Shown: positions 10,471 through 20,539, numbered from the stretch's first letter. The stretch is 64,000 bases of DNA from Legionella drozanskii LLAP-1 (GCF_001467585.1 NZ_LNXY01000027.1:319988-383987), one strand, 5' to 3'. Numbers and translations: made by a program. Notes: generated from the sequence alone by a model not told the origin.

Positions 10471-13032
10471 ATGCAACAAGTCGTAACCAAATTTGGTGGA
10501 ACCAGTGTCTCTTCACTTCAAACCTGGGAAAATATTGCTGCGATCACGCAGCAGCATATTGCTAGTGGCGTTCAGCCTATTATCGTTTGTTCAGCACTCA
10601 CTCAAGCTTCAAATAAATTAGAAAAAGCAATCGAAGCAGCACTTCTCAACCAACATCAGAAAATAGAAGAAGAAATCACTCAGGGTTATCTCGAGCTAAC
10701 CGAAGCCTTAAAAGTACCGTCAGATCTGATAAGTGTTGATTTAAATCAATTAAAGCAATGGCTCACCGGTATCGCTCTCTTAAAAGAAGCGCCTGCTAAA
10801 ACCCGTGCACAGATTCTTAGTCTCGGTGAATTAATGATGACTCGCTTAGGACACGCTTTTATCGCCAATAAAGGAATGAATTGTCTGTGGTTTGATGTGC
10901 GTGAAGCGTTAGTTTCTACGCCAATTCCTGGGGGGGATACAATTAACTATTTGGCTGCACGTTGTAATTCTGAGGCAAACCCTGCACTTAGAAAAAAGTT
11001 ACTTACTAGCGGTGCAGAAGTCATTATCACTCAAGGCTTTTTCGCCGCGAATCCTCATGGCGATACCGTATTGCTAGGCCGTGGAGGATCGGATACTACA
11101 GCAGGTTTACTCGCTGCACTGTTAGAAGCAAGTGCTTGTGAAATTTGGACTGATGTCCCAGGAATTTATACTGCAAACCCCCATCAGCTACCCCATGCGC
11201 GCCTTCTTAAACAATTAAATTATGATGAAGCCCAGGAAATTGCCACTATGGGTGCAAAGGTTTTGCATCCCAATTGCATACCGCCGGTACGTAAAGCGGG
11301 AATTCCCATGGTGGTTAAATTCACTCGTCTACCAGAACATTCTGGAACCCGCATTTCAAAAGAAAGTGACGACAAAGCACCACCCATTAAATCCATCCAA
11401 GTCAAAAATAGCATTATCTTGATTTCGATTGATACACTCAACATGTGGCAGCAGGTAGGTTTTTTAGCGGATATCTTTGGTGCATTTAAATTGCATGGGT
11501 TTTCCGTTGACCTGCTCTCTTCATCCGAATTTAACGTAACTCTTTCATTAGATACTAGTGCAAGACTTCGCGATCGAGCTTCTCTAGACGCTTTATTAGC
11601 AGATCTAAATCGCTTCGGTCGGGCAAAACTCATTGAAGCTTGTAGCGCCGTCAGTTTAGTAGGCCATCATATTCGTACTGTTCTTCCACAATTAGGTCCG
11701 ACGCTTGAGGTTTTTGATGCTCAACAAATTTACCTTATGTCTTTAGCCTCAAATGATCTGAACCTAACCTTCGTGGTGGATGAGGGGCAAGCCGATAAAT
11801 TATGCCAAAAACTCCATGCGCTATTGATTGAAAATAATCCGCAAAGCTTTTATTACTCCAAAAGCTGGCAAGAAGAATTTGGTAATAACGGAGCAAAAAC
11901 TAAACCTTGGTGGGAAAATGAACAGGAACGCTTGCTTAATCTGGCCAGTACTCACTCCCCCTGCTATGTCTATCATCGTCAAACCCAGGCAGCTAAAGCG
12001 GAGGAATTACTCAGCTTAAAATCAATCGACCGCTTATTTTATGCCATTAAAGCCAACCCACACCCTGCAATTTTACAAACTTTATATGAAAAAGGGATTA
12101 GCTTTGAATGTGTTTCTATCGAAGAATTAAGGCATGTAATGGCCCTATTTCCAAACATTGACAATCAACGAATTCTCTTCACTCCTAATTTTGCGGCCAA
12201 AGACGAATACGCTTTTGCGTTAGCTTTAGGCTGTTATGTAACGGTCGATAATTTATATCCACTGGAAAATTGGCCTGAACTCTTTAAAAATCAATGCATT
12301 TTATTGCGTATTGATCCAGGTAGCGGCGCGGGGCATCATAAATATGTCTGTACGGGTGGTAATGAATCAAAATTTGGTATACCTCGTAGCGATTTACCTC
12401 AACTCACTGAACTAGTAAAGCAAACCCAGGTTAAAGTCATTGGGTTACATACTCATTCTGGCTCCGGTATTTTAACTCCTGAGCTTTGGCAGCAGACAGC
12501 AGTGATGCTGACTTCCCTACTTCCTCATTTTCCCGAGGTTAGCATCATTAATTTAGGCGGCGGTTTAGGTATCGTTGAAAAACCAGGCCAGCAAGCGCTC
12601 GATTTAGCAGCCCTGGATGCCTCGCTAATGGCAGTCAAGTCCAGTTTTGCTCATCTGTCGTTTTGGTTGGAACCAGGTCGTTTCTTTGTTGCTGAAAGCG
12701 GTGTTATTCTCGCCAAAGTGACTCAGTGCAAAGAAAAAGGTAAAACGCATTTTATAGGCATCGAAACAGGCATGAATACGCTGATGCGCCCTGCTCTTTA
12801 CGGGGCTTATCATGAAATTGTCAATTTAAGCCGTTTTCAGGATGAGAAAATAGGTTTTGCTCACATTGTTGGCCCCATTTGCGAATCTGGAGATACTTTG
12901 GGCTACGATCGGCTTATGCCTAAAACGCAGGAAAAAGATATTTTGTTAATAGCGAATACCGGTGCTTACGGACATAGTATGAGTTCAAACTATAATCTTA
13001 GAGCCCCTGCACAAGAAATAGTATTGGATTAA
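10471..13032 (+). CDS. lysAC: Bifunctional aspartate kinase / diaminopimelate decarboxylase
   Basis: One 853-residue protein joins the first and last enzymes of lysine biosynthesis. Residues 1 to about 290 form the aspartokinase domain (VTKFGGTSVSS at the N-terminus; GRGGSDTTAGLLA and EIWTDVPGIYTANP in the catalytic core). About 300-455 contains ACT-type regulatory sequence. About 480-853 is a fold-type III PLP decarboxylase with the PLP lysine in FYAIKANPHP near residue 528, then HTHSGSG, GGGLG and EPGRFFVAESG. This fused arrangement is known from Xanthomonas, Xylella and Legionella. ATG 10471 matches the aspartokinase N-terminus; the upstream GTG 10444 is less likely. It sits 7 bases before the AddA-like gene. 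Confidence 0.95.
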   Translation: MQQVVTKFGGTSVSSLQTWENIAAITQQHIASGVQPIIVCSALTQASNKLEKAIEAALLNQHQKIEEEITQGYLELTEALKVPSDLISVDLNQLKQWLTGIALLKEAPAKTRAQILSLGELMMTRLGHAFIANKGMNCLWFDVREALVSTPIPGGDTINYLAARCNSEANPALRKKLLTSGAEVIITQGFFAANPHGDTVLLGRGGSDTTAGLLAALLEASACEIWTDVPGIYTANPHQLPHARLLKQLNYDEAQEIATMGAKVLHPNCIPPVRKAGIPMVVKFTRLPEHSGTRISKESDDKAPPIKSIQVKNSIILISIDTLNMWQQVGFLADIFGAFKLHGFSVDLLSSSEFNVTLSLDTSARLRDRASLDALLADLNRFGRAKLIEACSAVSLVGHHIRTVLPQLGPTLEVFDAQQIYLMSLASNDLNLTFVVDEGQADKLCQKLHALLIENNPQSFYYSKSWQEEFGNNGAKTKPWWENEQERLLNLASTHSPCYVYHRQTQAAKAEELLSLKSIDRLFYAIKANPHPAILQTLYEKGISFECVSIEELRHVMALFPNIDNQRILFTPNFAAKDEYAFALALGCYVTVDNLYPLENWPELFKNQCILLRIDPGSGAGHHKYVCTGGNESKFGIPRSDLPQLTELVKQTQVKVIGLHTHSGSGILTPELWQQTAVMLTSLLPHFPEVSIINLGGGLGIVEKPGQQALDLAALDASLMAVKSSFAHLSFWLEPGRFFVAESGVILAKVTQCKEKGKTHFIGIETGMNTLMRPALYGAYHEIVNLSRFQDEKIGFAHIVGPICESGDTLGYDRLMPKTQEKDILLIANTGAYGHSMSSNYNLRAPAQEIVLD

Positions 13033-13039
13033 TCAGACT

Positions 13040-16000
13040 ATGCTTAAGGACAGCCAACAGCGCGCACAAGCCACAGATCCTCGGCTCTCGTTTATTGTAC
13101 AAGCGCCAGCAGGATCAGGGAAAACCGAAATTTTGACGCAACGTTATTTGCGGCTATTAAGTACGGTAAATGCGCCTGAACAAATTGTGGCGCTCACTTT
13201 TACTCGCAAAGCAGCCAGTGAAATGCGTGAGCGCATTTTATTGGCCTTACAAAAAGTGGCTAAGGGCACAAAAGCCACTTCGCCGCATCAGGAACAAACT
13301 TACCGTTACGCTGGCGAAGCCCTTGCTCGATCGAACAAACTTGGGTGGCAATTATTGGATTATCCGGGTCGATTACGTATCATTACCATTGATTCCTTAT
13401 GCCAAACAATTTGTCATGCAATTCCCTTAGCCGAGAAACAAATTCCTTTCGCAGAAATCAGTGACAATCCCGATGCTCATTACCGAGCCGCCGCTAAAGC
13501 TTGCCTTACGCATGCTGTAGCTGATCAAAACCTTCATTTACCTTTAAAACATTTGTTGGAACATTTAGATAATCGCCAAGATCGACTGCTGCAGTTATTC
13601 AGCGAATTACTTGCCACTCGCGACCAATGGCTAGGCTCACTCTACTCAGCACGCGAACACAATAAAGCGAATTATGAACAAATGCTCGCTTTCATTGAAC
13701 AACATGAGTTGAGGCGTTTTCAACAGACGATTCCTTTGGAATTAGGTAACGAATTGTGCTCGCTCGCAAATCAGATGGCCTGTGTGGAATCCAACCCCGA
13801 CAATTCTCGATATTTTTTACGTGACTGGGTGAGTTTTGATCAGATGGATCGCAAGATTGCAGCAGGTTTAGCCGCTTTACTGCTCACTTCTGACGATAAA
13901 TTGAGAAAAGGCTTTGACCATCATGTTGGACTAAAACGAGGTAATTGCGAAGACGCCTTGTACGATAAACTGAAGTCTAACTCTAAAACGCTGTTGCTCA
14001 AACTCGATGAGAGTCAGGGATTTCTTGAGGCTTTAATCAAAATTAAAAACCTACCCTCACCGCATTACAATCCTGAACAATGGCAGGTTTTACAAGCTTT
14101 ATTTATTTTACTTCCCTTATTAGTAGGCCATTTGCATTTGATTTTTTCTGAACAAAACGAAGTGGATTTTAGTGCAATTTCTCAACAGGCATTGTTGGCT
14201 TTAGGAGATGACGAACACCCCACAGACCTAGCGCTTTATCTTGATAATACGATTCAGCATTTACTCATTGATGAATTCCAAGACACTTCGATTCAACAAT
14301 TTCAATTGCTAGCCAAATTAGTACAAGGCTGGCAGCCTGATGATGGGCGTACTTTATTTGTTGTGGGTGATCCCATGCAATCGATTTATCGTTTCCGGCA
14401 AGCGGAAGTTGGTCTTTTCCTAAAAGCGAAGCAAACGGGAATTGGTCCCGTCCATTTAGAGAGTTTAGAGTTATGTTGCAATTTTCGTTCAACCGCAACC
14501 ATCGTTGATTGGGTTAATCAACAATTTAAAACTATTTTCCCGCAATACGACGATATTGAATCAGGGGCCATTTCTTTTCATCACTCTGTGAATGTTCAAG
14601 TTGACAGCAATAATAGCCATATTAAAGCGTGGCAATTCCCCAATCGCCGCCAAGAAGCTCAAGCATTAGTGACATTCATTGCTGAAGAATTGAAAAATTA
14701 TCCCGACGATGAAATCGCTATTTTGGTGCGTTCCCGCCGCCAATTAAGCGAAATTGTCCATTTATTGCGTGAACAACAAATCCCATTTCAAGGCGTTGAA
14801 ATTGAACTTTTAGCAAAACTTCCCCATTTACGTGATCTTTGGTCATTGGCTCAAGCTCTATTATTACCAGCTAATCGCCTTTCTTGGCTCGCTTTATTGC
14901 GTAGTCCTTTCGGGGGTTTTTCGCTTGCTGATCTTCACTTACTGGCTAATTTCGATCGAAAAAAATCGATTTATTACGCTTTATCGCAACCACAATGTTT
15001 AGCACAGTTAACTGAAGACGGTCGTACTCGTGCTCAATTTATTTATGCAGTCATGCGCGATGCACTTGCTTGTCGCCATCAACAATCTTTAGTGGATTGG
15101 ATAGCTCAAACGCTTAAAAACTTACATGGCGATAAAATTCTTGATGGGTTGCAACTGGAAGATTTAGAACAATTTTGGTTATTACTTGAACGCTTTACCC
15201 AAGCGGGCCAACTCCCCGATTTTGACTATTTTAAAATTGAATTTGATAAACTTTATTCCCAGCGCGTTAATCCCTCACGCTTACAAGTGATGACCATTCA
15301 TAAATCGAAGGGATTAGAATTCGACTGCGTTATTTTGCCAGGCCTAAGTGCGAAATCCCAGACTAGCGATCAGCCCCTGCTGCGCTGGCTAAAATTACCC
15401 AGTCAACAACAGGAAGAATTGCTGCTCGTTTCGCCCATAAAAGCAGCTCACCAAGAACAATGTTTACTCTATGATTATCTGGGTAAATTAGCTACTGAAA
15501 AAGATCAATATGAGCTACAACGCTTGTTTTATGTTGCCGCAACACGGGCTAAAAAGCGTCTTTATCTTTTTGATAACAACGATAAAGAAACCAAAGGTAG
15601 CTTCCGCAGCTTTCTGAAAAATCAAGAATTTTTAGCTCCAAACGCAGAAGATCTGGAACATGAATCGGAACAATTATTTCCTTCCCTCTATCGCTTACCC
15701 ATCGATTTTTATCTTCATCCGGCCCCTACTTTAGATTTTCAACCTCAGAAATCAATGTCTTTAATTTCTCATGGGACAGCACGACAGATAGGGATTGTCG
15801 CTCACGAATTACTGCAATGGATTTGCAACCATCATCCCAACAATATTGAGGAATTACCTTGGAAAATGATTGCCAAACAATTTAAAAGTTTAGGGTTTAC
15901 TCAAATGGAGCAAGAAGAAGCCTTTAACGCACTTCGTCGCCAAATCACTCATTTGTTTAGCGACCCAATTGGTCAATGGCTTAGTAAAGTGCATCACGAA

Positions 16001-16288
16001 GAACGTAACGAATATGAACTGCTGATCAACGAGCAAGGTTTGCCAAGCACACGAATAATCGATCGCACATTTATTGAAAATGGCATTCGTTGGATTATTG
16101 ATTTTAAAACAGGCAATGAAGCCGAAATAACGCAAAAGGAGCATCATCAACAAGTCACTCATTATGCGCGATTATTAGCCACTTATTCGCTAGAACCTAT
16201 ACACTGCGGTCTTTACTATTTATCCAGTGGTCATTGGGTTACGTGGAAGTATGAGGTGGCTTTAGAGAAGATAGTTAATGCTAGCTAG
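13040..16288 (+). CDS. AddA/RecB-like UvrD-family helicase with C-terminal PD-(D/E)XK nuclease
   Basis: This 1082-residue superfamily 1A helicase processes double-strand DNA ends. Walker A APAGSGKTEILTQRY lies near residue 21, VALTFTRKAASEMRER is motif Ia, LIDEFQDTS is motif II, VVGDPMQSIYRFRQAE is motif III, VMTIHKSKGLEFD is motif V, and FYVAATRAKKRLYLF is motif VI. At the C-terminus, IIDRTFIENGIRWIIDFKTG (near 1004-1024) carries the Asp...Asp-x-Lys nuclease signature, so the nuclease looks intact. AddA normally works with an AddB partner, often encoded upstream, but here the upstream neighbour is lysAC. The partner must be elsewhere or absent. Confidence 0.85.
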   Translation: MLKDSQQRAQATDPRLSFIVQAPAGSGKTEILTQRYLRLLSTVNAPEQIVALTFTRKAASEMRERILLALQKVAKGTKATSPHQEQTYRYAGEALARSNKLGWQLLDYPGRLRIITIDSLCQTICHAIPLAEKQIPFAEISDNPDAHYRAAAKACLTHAVADQNLHLPLKHLLEHLDNRQDRLLQLFSELLATRDQWLGSLYSAREHNKANYEQMLAFIEQHELRRFQQTIPLELGNELCSLANQMACVESNPDNSRYFLRDWVSFDQMDRKIAAGLAALLLTSDDKLRKGFDHHVGLKRGNCEDALYDKLKSNSKTLLLKLDESQGFLEALIKIKNLPSPHYNPEQWQVLQALFILLPLLVGHLHLIFSEQNEVDFSAISQQALLALGDDEHPTDLALYLDNTIQHLLIDEFQDTSIQQFQLLAKLVQGWQPDDGRTLFVVGDPMQSIYRFRQAEVGLFLKAKQTGIGPVHLESLELCCNFRSTATIVDWVNQQFKTIFPQYDDIESGAISFHHSVNVQVDSNNSHIKAWQFPNRRQEAQALVTFIAEELKNYPDDEIAILVRSRRQLSEIVHLLREQQIPFQGVEIELLAKLPHLRDLWSLAQALLLPANRLSWLALLRSPFGGFSLADLHLLANFDRKKSIYYALSQPQCLAQLTEDGRTRAQFIYAVMRDALACRHQQSLVDWIAQTLKNLHGDKILDGLQLEDLEQFWLLLERFTQAGQLPDFDYFKIEFDKLYSQRVNPSRLQVMTIHKSKGLEFDCVILPGLSAKSQTSDQPLLRWLKLPSQQQEELLLVSPIKAAHQEQCLLYDYLGKLATEKDQYELQRLFYVAATRAKKRLYLFDNNDKETKGSFRSFLKNQEFLAPNAEDLEHESEQLFPSLYRLPIDFYLHPAPTLDFQPQKSMSLISHGTARQIGIVAHELLQWICNHHPNNIEELPWKMIAKQFKSLGFTQMEQEEAFNALRRQITHLFSDPIGQWLSKVHHEERNEYELLINEQGLPSTRIIDRTFIENGIRWIIDFKTGNEAEITQKEHHQQVTHYARLLATYSLEPIHCGLYYLSSGHWVTWKYEVALEKIVNAS

Positions 16289-16343
16289 CTAGCTCATTTC
16301 TGGATTGACTTATATAATGTCAGCTAAAAAGTGGAACTTACAA

Positions 16344-17420
16344 ATGAACTTAGAAAATCGCATCACTGAAATACTTGCCAATACTCCAGATAAATTACTT
16401 GGTTTAAATACCCATCAGCTAGCTATGCAAGCAAAATTAACCCCAGCAGGAAAGGAAATTAATTTATCCTTGCACGCCGGCTTTCCGACAAAACCCTTTG
16501 AAACTGCTCTATTACCTGTATTGCACAGTGCTTTGAATCAAGCGCTTCCTGAGTATTCAATTAAAATAAACCTTGAACCTTTTATCAAAGCTCATCGTAC
16601 GCAATTAGTTGGCAAAGGCCTTCGAGGTGTAAAAAATACAATTGCCGTTGCCTCGGGTAAAGGCGGTGTTGGTAAATCGACAGTGGCCGTGAATCTAGCG
16701 ATTGCTCTTGCAAAAGCAGGTGCCAAGGTAGGGATTCTTGACGCCGATATTTATGGCCCTAGTATTCCCCTCATGCTGGGTAAAACTGAGCCAGTGCAAA
16801 TAAGTGGCGAGCATTATTTACCTGTCTCCGCCCATGGCATACAAGCGATGTCGATTGGCTATTTAACCGACAGCGAACAAGCATTGATTTGGCGTGGACC
16901 GATGCTTGCTAAATCACTTATCCAAATGCTTGATCTGACTTTGTGGGATGACTTAGATTATTTGATTATCGATTTACCGCCTGGTACAGGTGATATTCAA
17001 TTAAGTCTGGTACAAAAAATTCCTTTGACGGGTGCTGTCATCGTCACCACCCCACAAAATGTAGCAACTTTAGATGCACAAAAAGCTATTAAAATGTTTG
17101 AAAGAACAAATATTGAAGTCTTAGGTCTGGTGGAAAATATGTCTCTGCATCGCTGCAGTCAATGTGGACATCAAGAAGCGATTTTTGGCGCGGGCGGTGG
17201 ACAGAAATTGAGTGAAAATTTTCATGTTCAACTACTTGGCCAGTTACCTTTAGATAGTCAAATCCGTAGCCAATGCGATGAAGGGAAACCGACTGCAGCT
17301 AATCTTGATGGCGATTTAGCACAGTCATTTATGCAAATTGCTATGAGAACTGCAATTGCTTTAGCAAAGAAACCATTAAATTATGCCGACAAATTTCCAA
17401 ATATCGTAGTTGAGCAATAA
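16344..17420 (+). CDS. mrp: Mrp/ApbC-family iron-sulfur cluster carrier ATPase
   Basis: Mrp binds and transfers Fe-S clusters to apoproteins. An N-terminal MIP18-like segment of about 90 residues precedes the P-loop domain. The deviant Walker A ASGKGGVGKST is near residue 103, DADIYGPSIPLMLG follows, LIIDLPPGTGDIQLSL is the Walker B region, and a cluster-binding CxxC (RCSQCG) lies near residue 270. I chose ATG 16344 (MNLENRITEIL, 358 aa). In-frame ATG 16317 and TTG 16305 are alternatives, and a perfect TATAAT at 16313-16318 would fit a promoter placing transcription between 16317 and 16344. It precedes parE by 82 bases. Confidence 0.9.
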   Translation: MNLENRITEILANTPDKLLGLNTHQLAMQAKLTPAGKEINLSLHAGFPTKPFETALLPVLHSALNQALPEYSIKINLEPFIKAHRTQLVGKGLRGVKNTIAVASGKGGVGKSTVAVNLAIALAKAGAKVGILDADIYGPSIPLMLGKTEPVQISGEHYLPVSAHGIQAMSIGYLTDSEQALIWRGPMLAKSLIQMLDLTLWDDLDYLIIDLPPGTGDIQLSLVQKIPLTGAVIVTTPQNVATLDAQKAIKMFERTNIEVLGLVENMSLHRCSQCGHQEAIFGAGGGQKLSENFHVQLLGQLPLDSQIRSQCDEGKPTAANLDGDLAQSFMQIAMRTAIALAKKPLNYADKFPNIVVEQ

Positions 17421-17502
17421 ATATTCATTTTGTTTTATTTACAATCTTTAATGAACCGTTTATTTTCGTGTTAAAATAGAATTTTACTAAGAGTATTCAT
17501 CA

Positions 17503-19383
17503 ATGTCTGAAAATTACACAGCCGAAGCGATTGAGGTGTTAAGTGGCCTAGAACCAGTTCAACGTCGCCCCGGGATGTACACGGATACAACCCGACCTAA
17601 TCACTTAGCTCAGGAAGTCATTGATAATAGTGTTGATGAAGTGATTGCAGGCTTCGCAAGTCAAATTATCGTGACGCTTCATGAAGATGGCTCAGTCGAA
17701 GTAGAAGACAATGGTCGAGGCATGCCGGTGGATCTTCATCCACAACTTGGTTTAACCGGCGTCGAAGTGATTATGACTCGTCTGCATGCCGGCGGAAAGT
17801 TTTCGGACAAAAACTATAGCTTTTCGGGCGGTTTGCATGGTGTTGGCGTGTCCGTGGTCAATGCCCTGTCAGAACGTGTAGAGGTGACGATTAAGCGTAA
17901 TGCCATTATTTATCATATGGCGTTTGCCAACGGCGACAAGCAACAAGAACTCAATGAAACCGGCGTCACAAAAAAACGCGATACGGGAACAACAATTCGC
18001 TTTTGGCCTAACGCCAAGTATTTTGATACGACCAAGATATCGGTTAAACAACTCACTCATGTATTACGAGCGAAAGCAGTTCTTTGTCCTGGTTTATCGA
18101 TGACTTTTATCAACAAAACCAACAATGAACAACTGCATTGGTGCTATGAAAAGGGCCTTGCGGACTATTTGCGTCAATCACTACCTTCGGATTATTTCCC
18201 TGAGGAACCTTTTACCGGTGAATTTTCAAGCGAAGAAGCCACAGTCGATTGGGCTCTCGCCTGGGTATCTACTCCTAATGGTAATTTGAGCGAAAGTTAT
18301 GTGAATTTAATCCCCACTGTGCAAGGCGGGACTCATGTTAATGGCTTACGTGCAGGGCTTTATGATGCCTTGTCAGCCTTTTGTGAGTTACGCAATTTAC
18401 TCCCACGCGGTGTGAAATTAACGGCGGATGATCTCTGGGAACCTTGTCAGTATGTATTATCTGTTAAAATGAAAGAGCCTCAATTTGCAGGCCAAACAAA
18501 GGAACGTTTAAGTTCACGACAAACAGCGGCGTTTGTCAGTAATGTGGTAAAAGATGCCTTCGCGCTCTGGCTTAATCAACATCGTAATCAAGGCGAAGCG
18601 ATTGCCGCTTTTGCGATTGAGCGCGCGCAAAAACGTCTGCGCCAAGCGAAACAAGTCGCTCGTAAACGAGTGAGCCAAGGCCCGGCTTTACCTGGAAAAT
18701 TGGCTGATTGCCTTCAACAAGATTTAAGTCAAGCTGAGTTGTTTCTTGTTGAAGGAGATTCGGCGGGCGGCTCAGCGAAACAAGCGCGTAATAAGGATTT
18801 CCAGGCCATCTTGCCCCTTCGCGGAAAAATCCTGAACTCCTGGGAAATTGAATCTTCCCAAGTTCTTGCTTCGCAAGAAATTCACGATATTTCCGTTGCG
18901 GTCGGAATTGATCCAGGCTCGGATGATTTAAGTGGTTTAAGGTATGGAAAATTATGCATCCTCGCCGATGCAGATTCTGACGGAGCTCATATTGCTACGT
19001 TGTTATGCGCTTTATTTTTGCGACATTTTAAACCACTCGTCCAAGCGGGTCACGTTTTTGTTGCCATGCCCCCCTTGTATCGCATAGATGCTGGCAAAAT
19101 TGTGCATTATGCTTTAGATGATGAAGAAAAAGAAAAAATAATCGCCCACCTCACGCAAACCCAACGAGGAAAAATCAATGTCCAACGCTTCAAAGGACTG
19201 GGCGAAATGAACCCTATACAATTGCGTGAAACCACAATGGATCCCAACACACGACGTCTCGTGCAATTGACTCTTGACAATGAAGAAACAACTATGGCTA
19301 TGATGGATATGATGCTTGCTAAAAAAAGAGCCTCGGACCGTAAAGCTTGGTTGGAAACGAAAGGGAATTTAGCGGAAATATAA
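17503..19383 (+). CDS. parE: DNA topoisomerase IV subunit B
   Basis: ParE is the ATPase subunit of topoisomerase IV, which decatenates replicated chromosomes together with ParC. The 626-residue length is right for ParE; GyrB is about 800 residues. The GHKL ATPase motifs EVIDNSVDEVIAG (near residue 38), VEDNGRGMPVD and GGLHGVGVSVVNAL are present. The Toprim domain shows EGDSAGGSAKQ near 417 and DADSDGAHI near 488. The segment following the first Toprim motif (LPLRGKILN) is the region where quinolone-resistance changes occur in this family; no judgement on resistance is made. parC is not in the window. Confidence 0.96.
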   Translation: MSENYTAEAIEVLSGLEPVQRRPGMYTDTTRPNHLAQEVIDNSVDEVIAGFASQIIVTLHEDGSVEVEDNGRGMPVDLHPQLGLTGVEVIMTRLHAGGKFSDKNYSFSGGLHGVGVSVVNALSERVEVTIKRNAIIYHMAFANGDKQQELNETGVTKKRDTGTTIRFWPNAKYFDTTKISVKQLTHVLRAKAVLCPGLSMTFINKTNNEQLHWCYEKGLADYLRQSLPSDYFPEEPFTGEFSSEEATVDWALAWVSTPNGNLSESYVNLIPTVQGGTHVNGLRAGLYDALSAFCELRNLLPRGVKLTADDLWEPCQYVLSVKMKEPQFAGQTKERLSSRQTAAFVSNVVKDAFALWLNQHRNQGEAIAAFAIERAQKRLRQAKQVARKRVSQGPALPGKLADCLQQDLSQAELFLVEGDSAGGSAKQARNKDFQAILPLRGKILNSWEIESSQVLASQEIHDISVAVGIDPGSDDLSGLRYGKLCILADADSDGAHIATLLCALFLRHFKPLVQAGHVFVAMPPLYRIDAGKIVHYALDDEEKEKIIAHLTQTQRGKINVQRFKGLGEMNPIQLRETTMDPNTRRLVQLTLDNEETTMAMMDMMLAKKRASDRKAWLETKGNLAEI

Positions 19384-19401
19384 GAAAGGGTTTGAATGAA
19401 A

Positions 19402-19488
19402 AAATGTTGGGACAAGGCTCGGCGCTGGTTGATGCGAGCTCCCCGCTTTCGCGGAAGTCCCTAGTAGGCTAGGACTTGGCCAACATTT
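19402..19488. repeat. Structured palindromic element between parE and the aldo/keto reductase gene
   Basis: The outer arms AAATGTTGG (19402-19410) and CCAACATTT (19480-19488) are perfect 9-base inverted repeats. They enclose a G+C-richer core with two further small stems: CCGC-TTTC-GCGG near 19443-19454 and AGTCC-CTAG...CTAG-GACT near 19456-19475. The whole can fold as a branched structure. It shares the GTTGG/CCAAC ends of other intergenic repeats here and may be a REP/MITE-type element. Confidence 0.55.
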
Positions 19489-19522
19489 CTCTAGGATAAG
19501 TAGTTATATACAAGGAGAACTT

Positions 19523-20515
19523 ATGGAGTACCTGCAATTAGGTCAATCGGATCTAAAAGTCTCTAAACTTTGTCTCGGATGCATGAGTTATGGGGATCCG
19601 ACGAGCGGTCATTACTCCTGGGTTCTTAATGAGAAAGATTCACGCCCCTTTATCAAACAAGCATTGGACTTGGGAATTAACTTTTTCGACACAGCCAATA
19701 TGTACTCCTTTGGAGCAAGTGAGCGTATTCTTGGGAAAGCACTTAAAGATTTTACGCAGCGCAGTGAAGTGGTTATTGCTACAAAAATTTTTTTCCCGAT
19801 GATTAAAGAAGATCCTAGTAGCGGCGGCCTTTCAAGAAAATCTATTTTCTATGAAGTTGATCAAAGCCTAAAACGACTAGGTACCGATTATATCGATCTC
19901 TATCAAATTCATCGCTGGGATTATAAAACTCCCATTGAAGAAACGCTGGAGGCCCTGGATGAAGTGGTCAAAGCGGGAAAGGCAAGATACATAGGCGCCT
20001 CCTCCATGTTTGCCTGGCAATTTGCTAAAAGCCTTTATCTTGCTGATCAACATCATTGGCAGCGGTTTATTTCCATGCAGCCTCATTATAATCTGATTTA
20101 TCGAGAAGAAGAGCGTGAAATGTTTCCTCTCTGCCAGGAAGAAAAGATTGCTATCTTACCTTGGAGTCCTCTTGCACGCGGACGACTAGCTCGTTCGTTA
20201 GAAAGCCAAGCCACTATACGCTCGCAAACCGATCAGGTGGGTAAAAAACTATATGATCACAGCCGCGAAGCAGACAATCAGGTCATTAAACAGGTGAATC
20301 GCATAGCTCAGCAAAGAGAAATTACCCCTTCCCAGGTTGCTCTCGCTTGGCTTTTCAACAATCCTGCCATAAGCACACCGATCATTGGCGCAACAATACC
20401 TCATCATCTTGAAGATGCGGTGCAAGCACTTGGCATAAAATTAACTAAAGAAGAAATACGCTCACTGGAAGCCCCTTATGTGCCTCATGAAATTGCAGGT
20501 TTTTCTAGAGATTAG
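19523..20515 (+). CDS. Aldo/keto reductase family oxidoreductase
   Basis: This 330-residue NADPH-dependent carbonyl reductase has a TIM-barrel fold. Catalytic-tetrad segments are visible: the Asp/Tyr pair in FFDTANMYSFGASE (near residue 50), the Lys in VVIATKIFF, and the His in DLYQIHRWD. The C-terminal cofactor loop is NPAISTPIIGATIPHHLEDAV. The closest general type is the YajO/Tas-like group; the substrate cannot be told. ATG 19523 has a strong AAGGAG Shine-Dalgarno six bases away. The MazG-like gene follows by 24 bases and is probably co-transcribed. Confidence 0.92.
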   Translation: MEYLQLGQSDLKVSKLCLGCMSYGDPTSGHYSWVLNEKDSRPFIKQALDLGINFFDTANMYSFGASERILGKALKDFTQRSEVVIATKIFFPMIKEDPSSGGLSRKSIFYEVDQSLKRLGTDYIDLYQIHRWDYKTPIEETLEALDEVVKAGKARYIGASSMFAWQFAKSLYLADQHHWQRFISMQPHYNLIYREEEREMFPLCQEEKIAILPWSPLARGRLARSLESQATIRSQTDQVGKKLYDHSREADNQVIKQVNRIAQQREITPSQVALAWLFNNPAISTPIIGATIPHHLEDAVQALGIKLTKEEIRSLEAPYVPHEIAGFSRD

Positions 20516-20539
20516 CGGTCAGATAAAGGGAACAACGCC

